From CF-13 sp035279665 (GTDB taxonomy: Bacteria > Chloroflexota > Dormibacteria > CF-121): 64,000 bases of DNA. The DNA is taken from positions 1 to 64,000 of the forward strand of contig DATEHI010000022.1 of the NCBI GenBank assembly GCA_035279665.1, in the 5' to 3' direction. Position 1 is the first letter of the stretch; the number at the start of each line of letters is the position of its first letter. This document shows positions 25,935-34,328 of this stretch, piece after piece. The position numbers were made by a program, and so were the translations under genes. The notes below the pieces were generated by a model. That model had not been told where the DNA came from, did not search any database, and worked only from the letters and a program-made list of their open reading frames with translations.

Positions 25935-25940
25935 TAAGAT
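25935..25940 (+). promoter_or_regulatory. Leaderless-type -10 element (TAAGAT) of the BNR lipoprotein gene
   Basis: TAAGAT ends 8 nt before ATG 25949, and only 10 nt after the stop of the preceding gene. No Shine-Dalgarno is present. Confidence 0.45.
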
Positions 25941-25948
25941 GCACGCCT

Positions 25949-27337
25949 ATGCGTGCCGGCCGGGCGGCCGCACTGGGGGTGCTGCTCGTGCTCACCAGTT
26001 GCGACAGCACTCCGCCAAACGAGCCAAGCTTGCCTCCGCCAAGCGCCATCAGCGGTGCACTCCCAGCGACAGCCGACTGCACCGGCGCGGCGCCGCCAGC
26101 GCCGACTGAGCCGTCGCTCGCGGCCGATCCTGGTGATCCGCGACAGCTGGTCGCGAGCTGGCTGGAGAATGCGGCGGGCACCGTCGTCGCCGTGAGCCAT
26201 GACGGCGGCGCAACCTGGAGTCGGTCCACACTCCCCGGAATGCTCACCTGCGCCGGTGGCCGGTACGCCCATACGAGCGACCCCTGGGTGTCGATCGGGC
26301 GCGACGGCATCATCTATGTTGCCGGCCTGGCTTCCCAGCCGGCGACCGCGACCGGTACCGCACGTGATGTGGTTGTGAGTGTCTCGCGCGATCACGGTGC
26401 AAGTTGGGAAGCACCGGTTGTCGTCGAGACCGGGACCGCGCCGCCACTTCAACCGGACAAAGAGGCGATTCTGGCCGATCCGCGGCGTCCGGCCAGCGCC
26501 TATGCGGTGTGGGTCGACTACCGGATCACGAGCGGCGTCGAGCCGTCCGTCGACCAGGTGATGTTCGCGCGCACCATCGATGGTGGTCACACCTGGTCGA
26601 CCCCGGCCGCGATCTATAGCGGCAATGACGAAGCCCAGCAGAACCAGTTGCTGCTGACCGCCGGTGGGGTGCTGCTCGATGTCTTCGCCGAAGCTCCCTC
26701 GCTGCCTGGCACGCCGCATCCGCCGCCGTTGCCGGTCAAGATCCGGCTGATCCGCTCGACCGACCAGGGAAAGACCTGGTCGGCACCGGTTGATGCGGCC
26801 AGGTTCACCTATACGAACGCCGTCGATCCGGGCACCGGTGCTCAGCTTCGTTTCAGCGGCCAGGATATTACCGCCACGTCGGCGGGCAATGCGGTGTATG
26901 TCGCCTGGTTCGAAGACCACGCAGATTTTTCCACGATCCAGGTGGCACGCTCCGAGGACGCCGGGGTTCACTGGCGGGCACCGCAGCGCGTGGTGCGTGA
27001 GAAGGCCGAAGCGTTTCTCCCCACGCTGGCGGTGGCTGGCGATGCCACCGTCGGATTACTCTGGTACGACTTCCGCCATTTCACGCGGGGCAGCCCGGCG
27101 CTCGATACCGAGGTCTGGTTCAGCACCTCGCGCGATCGCGGCGTGCACTGGACCGAACGCCGAGCGGCCGGGCCGTTCGACCTGCGCACCGCGCCCGCCG
27201 TCCGCTACGGCCGCTTCATCGGCGACTACATGGGGCTGGTTGGCGTACCCGACGGCTTCGCCGCGGTCTTCGTCCAGGCGACACCATCGAGTCGCCACGG
27301 CCCGACGGACGTCTTCTTCTCGCGGATCGCCGGTTAA
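25949..27337 (+). CDS. BNR/sialidase-like beta-propeller lipoprotein
   Basis: A signal peptide ends in lipobox VLTSCDS, followed by a Pro-rich linker and a propeller of BNR (Asp-box) repeats: SHDGGATWSR, SRDHGASWEA, TIDGGHTWST, STDQGKTWSA, SEDAGVHWRA, SRDRGVHWTE. This is the sialidase-like fold. Catalytic Arg/Tyr/Glu triads of true sialidases cannot be verified, so exo-glycosidase activity is not claimed. The protein is expected to be anchored outside the membrane. It ends tail-to-tail with the MaoC gene (4-nt overlap). Confidence 0.82.
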   Translation: MRAGRAAALGVLLVLTSCDSTPPNEPSLPPPSAISGALPATADCTGAAPPAPTEPSLAADPGDPRQLVASWLENAAGTVVAVSHDGGATWSRSTLPGMLTCAGGRYAHTSDPWVSIGRDGIIYVAGLASQPATATGTARDVVVSVSRDHGASWEAPVVVETGTAPPLQPDKEAILADPRRPASAYAVWVDYRITSGVEPSVDQVMFARTIDGGHTWSTPAAIYSGNDEAQQNQLLLTAGGVLLDVFAEAPSLPGTPHPPPLPVKIRLIRSTDQGKTWSAPVDAARFTYTNAVDPGTGAQLRFSGQDITATSAGNAVYVAWFEDHADFSTIQVARSEDAGVHWRAPQRVVREKAEAFLPTLAVAGDATVGLLWYDFRHFTRGSPALDTEVWFSTSRDRGVHWTERRAAGPFDLRTAPAVRYGRFIGDYMGLVGVPDGFAAVFVQATPSSRHGPTDVFFSRIAG

Positions 27338-27777
27338 GCCGGCTTCAGACCGAAGAAGTTGGTGCCGATGGCTGTCATTACCAATTGACCGTCCTGGTTG
27401 CGCATGTGACCGCGCCAGCGAACGATCCCCATCGGCCGGCTGTTCGACTTGCGGGCTGCCAGCACCTCGATCTGTCCGGTCAGGGTATCGCCGGGCCGCA
27501 CCGGAGCCGGCCAGCTCAACTCCTCCATCCCGGGCGAACCAAGGCTGCTGGTTTGGGCGATCAAGTTCCGCACCAGCAGGCCCATGAAGAGGGCGCCGGT
27601 GTGCCAGCCGCTGGCGATCAGCCCGCCGTAGATCGTGAAGCTCGCCGCATTGGGATCGAGGTGCATCGGCTGCGGGTCGTACTGCCGCGCGAAGCCGATG
27701 ATGTCCGCCTGGCTGACCTGAATGCTGCCGAGGTCGATGAGCTCGCCGACCTGGAAGTCCTCGTAGTAGCGAGTCAG
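27334..27777 (-). CDS. MaoC-like hydratase/dehydratase with a CTG start
   Basis: A hotdog-fold protein: TRYYEDFQVGELIDLG at the start, FARQYDPQPMHLDPNAA with the Asp/His pair of the (R)-hydratase site, then YGGLIASGWHTGALFMG and PGDTLTGQIEVL. Such enzymes hydrate enoyl-CoA or related thioesters. The first ATG of the frame (27666) lies inside the conserved D-x-x-P-M-H-x-D motif and would remove the catalytic Asp. No ATG, GTG or TTG occurs in frame upstream. CTG at 27777 overlaps the TGA stop of the DinB gene (CTGA) and starts exactly at the family N terminus. Confidence 0.85.
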   Translation of the reverse strand: MTRYYEDFQVGELIDLGSIQVSQADIIGFARQYDPQPMHLDPNAASFTIYGGLIASGWHTGALFMGLLVRNLIAQTSSLGSPGMEELSWPAPVRPGDTLTGQIEVLAARKSNSRPMGIVRWRGHMRNQDGQLVMTAIGTNFFGLKPA

Positions 27778-28301
27778 GGGCGCAACGTCCGTTCGAGTTG
27801 ATCGAGATGGATTTCGAGGTGCGCGCAGAGCGGCATCGCGGCAATTTCCCCGGCGCTCATGGAAAAACCCTCGTAGAGGACCGCCCGTCGCCGCATCGCC
27901 GCGGCGTCAGCCGAGCGGAGGTAGGCGATGGTCCGCTGGTGATCGCGCTGCGCGAAGGCCAGTAACTGGTCGGGCGGCAGCGAGCTCAGCTGTTCGCCCG
28001 CGACGTCGCGGTCCTTCACCTGGGGAAGCAAGTCCAGCTCCGACACCTTGCCGGAGCCGACCCGCGAGGTGAGCACGCCGTAGAACTTCGACAGCACGAC
28101 GATGTGGGCGAGGATGTCCTGGGCGCTCCACTCGGGCCCCGAGCTGGCCACGGAACCGGTTGGAATGTCCCCGACCAGATCCGCCAGCCTGGTCGAGTCG
28201 GCCTCGAGACGGTCCGCGAGCCGGCCCCGCTCGACATCCAGGATCTCATCGAGAAAGGACTGCATCTCGCGCTCGGTAAACGCCGGGCTCTCGATCCGCA
28301 C
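27774..28301 (-). CDS. DinB/maleylpyruvate-isomerase-fold protein
   Basis: A 175-residue four-helix-bundle protein of the DinB superfamily. The bundle pattern WSAQDILAHIVV and AHLEIHLDQLERTL supplies the His ligands (H in DILAHI, H and H in AHLEIH) for a metal. Related enzymes are thiol-dependent isomerases or S-transferases (mycothiol or bacillithiol); the substrate here is unknown. Start GTG 28301 is set by the TAGACT -10 element 6 nt upstream. It is the first of a two-gene operon with the MaoC gene, coupled through a CTGA overlap. Confidence 0.78.
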   Translation of the reverse strand: MRIESPAFTEREMQSFLDEILDVERGRLADRLEADSTRLADLVGDIPTGSVASSGPEWSAQDILAHIVVLSKFYGVLTSRVGSGKVSELDLLPQVKDRDVAGEQLSSLPPDQLLAFAQRDHQRTIAYLRSADAAAMRRRAVLYEGFSMSAGEIAAMPLCAHLEIHLDQLERTLRP

Positions 28302-28307
28302 TCGGCA

Positions 28308-28313
28308 AGTCTA
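28308..28313 (-). promoter_or_regulatory. Leaderless-type -10 element (TAGACT) of the DinB-MaoC operon
   Basis: On the minus strand TAGACT ends 6 nt before GTG 28301, with no Shine-Dalgarno. The divergent S9 peptidase gene has TAGCCT at 28323-28328, 9 nt before its ATG 28338. Confidence 0.5.
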
Positions 28314-28337
28314 GGGGTCAGGTAGCCTTGTCGATGG

Positions 28338-30305
28338 ATGGCTCGACCCGTGTCGACGCGACGGCAGACCAGCCCCTACGGTTCCTGGCGCTCTCCAGTG
28401 ACCGCTGACGCGATCGTCGCCGGGGTCATTGGACTCGGCCAAATCCAGCTCGACGGCGATGACATCTATTGGGTCGAGCAGCGGCCCGCCGAGGCCGGCC
28501 GGAATGTCGTCGTCCGGCGCCGCCCTGACGGCAGCATTACGGACATCACACCGCCCGACTACAACGTGCGCACCCGCGTGCACGAGTACGGCGGCGGCGC
28601 GTACCTGGTGCGCGGGGGCACCGTTTGGTTCTCGAACTTCAAAGATCAGCGGCTCTACCGGCAGGACCCCGGGAAGCTACCAGTTGCGATCACGCCGGCG
28701 CAGGACATCCGGCATGCCGATCTCGTCTTCGACCAGCGGCATCAGCGATTGATCGCCGTTCGCGAGGACCACTTGACCGACATGCCATCGGCGGTCAACA
28801 GCGTCGTCAGCCTCGATCCGACGGGAAAGACGCCGGCGCGAACCCTGGTCCAGGCCAACGATTTCTATGCCTCGCCGCGGGTCAGCCCCTCGGGCACGCA
28901 TGTGAGCTGGCTGACCTGGAACCACCCGAACATGCCCTGGGATGGCACGGAGTTATGGGTCGCCGAGCTGACCGAGGACGGCCTTCGGGCACCTCGCAAG
29001 GTCGCCGGCAGCCAGAAGGAATCGATCTTCCAACCGGCCTGGTCGCCGGACGGCGTGCTCTACTTCGTTTCCGACCGGACCAACTGGTGGAACCTGTACC
29101 GCTGGCGCACCCCGAATGGCGAACCGGTGGTAGAAACGGCCGCCGACCTCGGTAGCGCGCAATGGGTCTTCGCCATGTCGACCTATGCGTTCGAATCCGA
29201 GCGTCGCATCGTCTGCCAGGTCCGGTCCCAGGGCGTCGCCCACCTGGCCACCATCGACCCGCAGGGCGGACCCCTCCATACCATCCATACGCCCTTCACG
29301 GCGTTCTCGCCGTACTTCCAGGCACGCTCCGGGCGTGCGTTCACGATCGCCGGGTCAGCAACAGAGCCGGTCGCCCTCATCGCGGTCGACCTCGAGAGTG
29401 GCAGGGTGGATGTACTGCGCCGCTCCGCCGAACACGTCGTCGATCCAACCTATATCTCGGTGCCGCAGGCGATCGAATTTCCCACCGAGGGCGGGGTCAG
29501 CGCCCATGCATTTTTCTATCCGCCGGTGAACCCCGAATACGAGGCACCTGCCGGCGAGCTCCCACCGCTGATCGTTTACGTCCACGGCGGCCCGACGAGT
29601 GCGGTGTCGAATGCGCTCGATATCAGCGACCAGTTCTGGACCACCCGCGGCTTCGGCTACCTGGTGGTGAACTACGGCGGGAGCACGGGGTTCGGCCGCG
29701 CGTACCGGCAGCGCCTCAACGGCCAGTGGGGCGTCGTCGACGTCAACGACTCCGTCAATGGTGCCCGCTATCTGATCGAACGTGGCCTGGTCGACCGCAA
29801 CCGGGTGGCGATCACTGGCGGGAGCGCCGGCGGCTACACCGTACTGCGAGCCTTGACCTCCACGGATTTCTTCAAAGCCGGGGCGAGCCATTTCGGCATT
29901 AGCGACCTGGAAGTCTTTCACAGCGACACGCACAAGTTCGAGGCGATGTACGACCAGAGCCTCCTGGGGCGGTGGCCGGAGGATCGACACATCTATCGCG
30001 AGCGCTCGGCGATCCATTCCGTCGATCGGATCACCGCGCCCGTGATCCTCTTTCAGGGACTGGAGGACAAGATCGTCCCGCCCAACCAGGCTGAGCTCAT
30101 CGTTGCGGCGCTGCGCAAGAAGGGGCTGCCCGTCGCCTACATCCCGTTCGAGGGCGAGCAGCACGGCTTCCGCATCGCCAAGAACATCAAGCGCTCGCTC
30201 GAGGCCGAGCTCTACTTCTATTCGAAGGTCTTTGGCTTCCCACTCGCTGATCCGATCGAGCCGGTGCCAATCGAGAACCTCAAACAGCCCGCTGGAACGA
30301 CGTAA
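28338..30305 (+). CDS. S9-family prolyl oligopeptidase-type serine peptidase
   Basis: 655 residues: an N-terminal beta-propeller (about residues 30-370, FQPAWSPDGVLYFVSDR) and a C-terminal alpha/beta-hydrolase domain with LIVYVHGGPTS, nucleophile Ser in ITGGSAGGYT, Asp in QGLEDKIVPP and His in EGEQHGFR. The triad is complete. It fits cytoplasmic acylaminoacyl-peptidase or dipeptidyl-peptidase types of S9; no signal peptide is visible. ATG 28338 lies 9 nt after TAGCCT. It is divergent from the DinB-MaoC operon by 36 nt. Confidence 0.93.
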   Translation: MARPVSTRRQTSPYGSWRSPVTADAIVAGVIGLGQIQLDGDDIYWVEQRPAEAGRNVVVRRRPDGSITDITPPDYNVRTRVHEYGGGAYLVRGGTVWFSNFKDQRLYRQDPGKLPVAITPAQDIRHADLVFDQRHQRLIAVREDHLTDMPSAVNSVVSLDPTGKTPARTLVQANDFYASPRVSPSGTHVSWLTWNHPNMPWDGTELWVAELTEDGLRAPRKVAGSQKESIFQPAWSPDGVLYFVSDRTNWWNLYRWRTPNGEPVVETAADLGSAQWVFAMSTYAFESERRIVCQVRSQGVAHLATIDPQGGPLHTIHTPFTAFSPYFQARSGRAFTIAGSATEPVALIAVDLESGRVDVLRRSAEHVVDPTYISVPQAIEFPTEGGVSAHAFFYPPVNPEYEAPAGELPPLIVYVHGGPTSAVSNALDISDQFWTTRGFGYLVVNYGGSTGFGRAYRQRLNGQWGVVDVNDSVNGARYLIERGLVDRNRVAITGGSAGGYTVLRALTSTDFFKAGASHFGISDLEVFHSDTHKFEAMYDQSLLGRWPEDRHIYRERSAIHSVDRITAPVILFQGLEDKIVPPNQAELIVAALRKKGLPVAYIPFEGEQHGFRIAKNIKRSLEAELYFYSKVFGFPLADPIEPVPIENLKQPAGTT

Positions 30306-30424
30306 GCTCGGCCAAACCTCGCTGCAGCTGTGTGGCTCGATCCCGATCAGCGCGAGCGGCTAGCGAACGAATTGCGGTGAAATAGCCACCCAAACTTTTC
30401 CGGTCCTCCAAGCCCTCTAATAGG

Positions 30425-30964
30425 GTGACCACCATGGTGGCAGAAGAGCCGGGGAAGAAGCTCGATGATCCAGCCGCCTTCGAGGCGTCATTACGAAAGC
30501 ATGCTCGCTCGATGCTCCAGTACGCGGACTTTGTCCTCCATGATCTCAGCGCTGCCGAAGACGCTGTCCAGGAGGCGTTTGTGATTGCCTGGCAACGTCG
30601 GGACAGCTTGAGGCAGGCATCCGCATTCGGCCCATGGTTGCGCCGGATCGTCCTTCGCGAGTGTCTGCGCTGGCGACGGCGTCCGTGGGTGCGCTGGCTG
30701 ACGCTCACCGAGCACGTCGTGAGCCGCGAGCCTCAGCCCGATGCCACGCAAAGTCTCGACGTCGGGCGCGCGGTCGCCAGGCTAAGCCCGCAGTTGCGTG
30801 CCGTCATCTTCCTGCATTTCTTTGAAGACCTGACGCTGAAGGCGGTGGCGACCGAACTTCACATTCCGGAGGGCACCGTCAAAACTCGGCTCTACGAAGC
30901 GCTACGGCGACTCGAAGGCTCCCTTGCGGGCTATTCGGCGCCAGGCGAGCAGGTAACACCATGA
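30425..30964 (+). CDS. ECF-type RNA polymerase sigma factor
   Basis: Sigma region 2 (HARSMLQYADFVLHDLSAAEDAVQEAFVIAW, then WLRRIVLRECLRW) and region 4 (RLSPQLRAVIFLHFFEDLTLKAVATELHIPEGTVKTRLYEALRRL) with the short linker typical of ECF sigma factors. 179 residues. GTG 30425 or ATG 30434 could be the start. Its stop overlaps the start of the NHL membrane protein by ATGA, the usual position of an anti-sigma gene. The 128-nt region upstream may hold a self-recognised promoter, but no consensus is obvious. Confidence 0.92.
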   Translation: MTTMVAEEPGKKLDDPAAFEASLRKHARSMLQYADFVLHDLSAAEDAVQEAFVIAWQRRDSLRQASAFGPWLRRIVLRECLRWRRRPWVRWLTLTEHVVSREPQPDATQSLDVGRAVARLSPQLRAVIFLHFFEDLTLKAVATELHIPEGTVKTRLYEALRRLEGSLAGYSAPGEQVTP

Positions 30965-32208
30965 AGAACGTCGAAGAACTCCGCCGTTATATGCAGGTGC
31001 GGGCAAGCGCTGTGCCCGAGAGCGAGGCCACGCACATTCTCAACCGGGCAACGCGCACCTGGCAGGAGCATCCCGGGCGCTGGCGGCGCCCGCAGGCCGC
31101 TCTCGCAGTGGCCCTGGCGCTCGCCACGATCGCGAGCATCGGGGTCGTTCAGATCTGGGCGCGCGTGGCCGCACCGAAGATCCTCCCTATCGTGGTGCCT
31201 CAGCACACATTCAAGGCAGCCGAAGGAATTGTGGTGGGAACCGACGGCAGCGTTTACGTATCGGACTACGCGGGCCAACGTGTGTTCCGGCTGCAGACGA
31301 ACGGTCGCCTGACGATCATTGCCGGAACCGGGGAGTTTGCAGAAGGGGGAGATGGTGGCCAGGCGACGAAGGCCAGTCTTCAGGCGCCGACCGGGATGGC
31401 TTTTGACCGCAATGGCAATCTCTTCGTCGCTGACTACTGGGGGGATCGGATCCGACGCATTGGCTCCAATGGGATCATCAGTACGTTCGCCGGCAGCGGT
31501 CCGTCTACTCTGGAGCGAGCGACCTACTCGAACCCAGACCCAAACGAGGGCTTCTCGGGCGATGGCGGTCCGGCGACGGCCGCCCGCTTCTACGCCCCGC
31601 TCGGCCTCGCGTTCGACAGCCATGGCACCCTGTACGTGGCGGACTCATTCAACGGTCGCGTGCGCCGGATCAGCGCGGCTGGCACCATCACCAGTCTCGA
31701 CGCTTCATCGCTGCCGGACCCGATGTGGCTTCCGCGGTACCTGGCGTTCGACGCATCCGGCAACCTGTACGTGGCCGACGGTGCGCCGAACGCTTTGATG
31801 GCTAACCTGATCGGCGGATGCCGGATCGTCCGCGTGAGTCCAGCGGGAGTCGTAACCGTCATCGCGGGAACCGGCAGGTGCGGCTTCAGCGGGGATGGCG
31901 GGCCGGCGGCCGCAGCCCAGCTGAACGACCCGAACGGCCTTGCGTTCGACTCAGCCGGGAATCTCTACGTTGCCGACTCGAAAAACGAACGGATCCGGCG
32001 CATCGATCGAAGTGGAACCATCAGCACGGTGGCCGGGACGGGCACCCCCGGCTTCAGTGGCGATGGCGGGCCCGGCATCAACGCCAAGCTCTACGATCCG
32101 TACGGGATCGGGATCGTGGGTGACAACCTGTACATCGCCGAAGGCGGTGGCCGCCGCGTGCGCCTCCTGCACCTTGCCAGCGGCACCATTACGACGGCAG
32201 CCAGTTAG
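30961..32208 (+). CDS. Single-span membrane NHL-repeat beta-propeller, candidate anti-sigma partner
   Basis: A cytoplasmic N-terminal segment of about 44 residues (MKNVEELRRYMQVRASAVPE ...) and one membrane helix at about residues 45-64 precede an extracytoplasmic propeller built from NHL repeats. Examples are GIVVGTDGSVYVSDYAGQRV, GMAFDRNGNLFVADYWGDRI, GLAFDSHGTLYVADSFNGRV and GLAFDSAGNLYVADSKNERI, and FSGDGGPA recurs between blades. Position and topology (sigma gene upstream, ATGA overlap) are those of an anti-sigma factor, but the cytoplasmic part is short and shows no clear zinc anti-sigma motif. The role is inferred from context only. Confidence 0.82.
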   Translation: MKNVEELRRYMQVRASAVPESEATHILNRATRTWQEHPGRWRRPQAALAVALALATIASIGVVQIWARVAAPKILPIVVPQHTFKAAEGIVVGTDGSVYVSDYAGQRVFRLQTNGRLTIIAGTGEFAEGGDGGQATKASLQAPTGMAFDRNGNLFVADYWGDRIRRIGSNGIISTFAGSGPSTLERATYSNPDPNEGFSGDGGPATAARFYAPLGLAFDSHGTLYVADSFNGRVRRISAAGTITSLDASSLPDPMWLPRYLAFDASGNLYVADGAPNALMANLIGGCRIVRVSPAGVVTVIAGTGRCGFSGDGGPAAAAQLNDPNGLAFDSAGNLYVADSKNERIRRIDRSGTISTVAGTGTPGFSGDGGPGINAKLYDPYGIGIVGDNLYIAEGGGRRVRLLHLASGTITTAAS

Positions 32209-32211
32209 CGA

Positions 32212-32760
32212 TCAGGTCGACGTGGCCGGCAGCTCCTGCCAGGTGGCGACCGACCAATCGTATTCCCAGATGTCCAGCTCGGGAACCTCGAGCCCGCGCG
32301 CGCCAAGGATCGACAGGACGTGGGCGCGATGAACGTCGCCGTGATGGATCGCCTGCGCCATCGGCACCGCGGCCGGCAGGCGAAAGCCGTCCGTCGTCGT
32401 GACCTCGCGGTCTGGCAAGTCGGGGTCCCCGGCTAGTGTCTCCCATTGCGGACCCATGCGTCGGATACGGTCCGCGAGCTCATCCAATGGAATCGGCCCA
32501 TCGGGCATCTGGTCGGGTCGGGTGAAGGCGGCCGCCGCCTCCTTGGTACGGAATGGCTGGCGCGTCACGATCGAGAGATACCCCTCCTCGGAATCGACCA
32601 GGTGCCGCAGCGTCTCGCGAATCGTCCCATAGGTTCCCGGGATCGTGGCGTCCAGGTGGTCGCCGGCCAGGCCTTCACAAAACGCTAGCAAGCGCAGCGT
32701 CGCCCAGGTCTTGTGTCGGAAGAGCTCGAGGAGCGCACGGTTCATCGTTTTTGCCTTCAC
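32212..32760 (-). CDS. DinB-family protein
   Basis: 182 residues with the DinB four-helix-bundle metal pattern: H in IRETLRHLVDSEEGYL and the pair H-x-x-x-H in AIHHGDVHRAHVLSIL, then a C-terminal WEYDWSV segment. Thiol-dependent transferase or isomerase chemistry is typical of the superfamily but not assignable here. GTG 32760 overlaps the stop of the LivGF gene by GTGA; ATG 32745 is an alternative. Being last in the Liv operon is probably a matter of transcription read-through rather than function. Confidence 0.8.
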   Translation of the reverse strand: MKAKTMNRALLELFRHKTWATLRLLAFCEGLAGDHLDATIPGTYGTIRETLRHLVDSEEGYLSIVTRQPFRTKEAAAAFTRPDQMPDGPIPLDELADRIRRMGPQWETLAGDPDLPDREVTTTDGFRLPAAVPMAQAIHHGDVHRAHVLSILGARGLEVPELDIWEYDWSVATWQELPATST

Positions 32761-34328
32761 CCGCCAAGGTACGCCTTCTGGACCTCGGGATTTCGTCGAA
32801 GCGCCGCGCCGGTGCCGCTGAGCAGGATGCGGCCGGTCTCGACGACGTAGGCCCGATCCGCGATCTCGAGCGCGCGCAGCGCGTTCTGCTCGACCAGGAG
32901 AATCGTGACGCCGTCGTTGTGGATGCGCTGGATGACCTCGAAGACGGTGTCCACCATCTGCGGCGCCAGGCCGAGGGAAGGTTCGTCCAGCAGTAGCAGC
33001 CTGGGTTGCGCCAGCAGTCCTCGCGCGATCGCGAGGATCTGCTGCTCGCCTCCGGAGAGTTGCCCGGCCGGCAAGTCCCGCCGCTGGCCGAGGATCGGGA
33101 ACTGCTCCATCAATCCCTCGATGTCGCGATGGACCGAGCGGCCGCCTCGCCGCCCCCAGGCGCCGAGCTCGAGGTTCTCGCGGACCGTCAAACGCGCCAG
33201 AATCTCGCGCCCTTCCGGGACCTGGACGAGGCCCTGCCGGACGATCCGGTCGGGCGGCGCCGTCGTGAGGTCGAGCTCGCCGAATCGGGCGACGCCCGCA
33301 TGCGGGCGCAGCACGCCCGACAACGAATTGAGGATGGTCGACTTCCCTGCGCCGTTAGCCCCAATCAGGGCGACGATCTCTCCCTTGCCGACGCCGAACG
33401 TGACCCCACGCACCGCCTGGATCGCGCCGTACGAGACCTGGAGATCGCGAACATCGAGCAGGGGAGAGGCGGGCTCGGCCGCGACAGCCGTCGATGTGGC
33501 CGCCATGTCCATCTCTTCGGACCCGGGGACGTGCGCCGCGGTCTTCTGCGCCTGGCTTCCGAGATACGCCGTGACCACCGTGGGGTCCTGGGAGACCGTG
33601 GCGGGCGGACCATCGGCGATCTTCCGTCCAAAGTTGAGCACGGCGATGTGGCGGCAGACACCCATCACCAGCCGCATGTCGTGATCGATCAGCAGCACCG
33701 TCAAGCCATCCTGGTTGAGCTGCTGGATCAGCGCGCGAACCCGGTCCTTCTCAGCCGGGTTCATTCCCGCGGCTGGCTCGTCGAGGATCAGCAGCTGCGG
33801 ATTGAGGGCGAGTGCCCGTGCGACTTCGAGCCGCCGCTGGTCGCCGTAGGAAAGAGTGGCGGCCCGCCGGTCGCCGAACGACTCGGGCGGCAGGCCGACG
33901 CGCGCCAGCAGCTCACGCGCCTGTTTCAATCGGCGGCGGTCCTCTTTGAGCAGCGCCGGGATCGGGATCAGCTGTTGCAGCGTGTCGTCGCGCCGGCGGA
34001 GATGCATGCCGGCCAGGACGTTCTCGGTCGCCGTCAGGTTGCGGTAAAGGCGCAGCGTCTGGAAGGTGCGCGCCACACCCAGGCCCGCCACCGCGTGCGG
34101 CGGCCGCCGCGCCAGCTCGGTGCCGTTTCCGCCCCTCTGCAGGCGGATGCTGCCCGACTGTGGGCGAATGTAGCCGGTGACCAGGTTGACCAGCGTCGTC
34201 TTTCCGGCGCCGTTGGGCCCGATCAGGCCGAAGATGGTCCCTTCCTCGATCTCCAGCGACACGTCATCGACCGCGTGCACGCCGCCGAACGAGCGGTTGA
34301 CGTCAGTGAGCTGTAGCAGGGCGCTCAT
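32757..34328 (-). CDS. Fused branched-chain amino-acid ABC ATPases (LivG-LivF in one chain)
   Basis: 523 residues with two complete ATPase domains. Domain 1 (LivG type, about 1-255): Walker A GPNGAGKT at 37-44, signature LSYGDQRRL, LLILDEPAAGMNP and IDHDM. Domain 2 (LivF type, from about 290): Walker A GANGAGKS, signature LSGGEQQIL, LLLLDEPSLGLAP and LLVEQNAL. The Ala/Thr-rich linker (about 260-285) joins them. In most bacteria these are two separate genes. It powers the two permeases that precede it in the operon; its start overlaps the livM stop by 26 nt. Confidence 0.93.
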   Translation of the reverse strand: MSALLQLTDVNRSFGGVHAVDDVSLEIEEGTIFGLIGPNGAGKTTLVNLVTGYIRPQSGSIRLQRGGNGTELARRPPHAVAGLGVARTFQTLRLYRNLTATENVLAGMHLRRRDDTLQQLIPIPALLKEDRRRLKQARELLARVGLPPESFGDRRAATLSYGDQRRLEVARALALNPQLLILDEPAAGMNPAEKDRVRALIQQLNQDGLTVLLIDHDMRLVMGVCRHIAVLNFGRKIADGPPATVSQDPTVVTAYLGSQAQKTAAHVPGSEEMDMAATSTAVAAEPASPLLDVRDLQVSYGAIQAVRGVTFGVGKGEIVALIGANGAGKSTILNSLSGVLRPHAGVARFGELDLTTAPPDRIVRQGLVQVPEGREILARLTVRENLELGAWGRRGGRSVHRDIEGLMEQFPILGQRRDLPAGQLSGGEQQILAIARGLLAQPRLLLLDEPSLGLAPQMVDTVFEVIQRIHNDGVTILLVEQNALRALEIADRAYVVETGRILLSGTGAALRRNPEVQKAYLGG

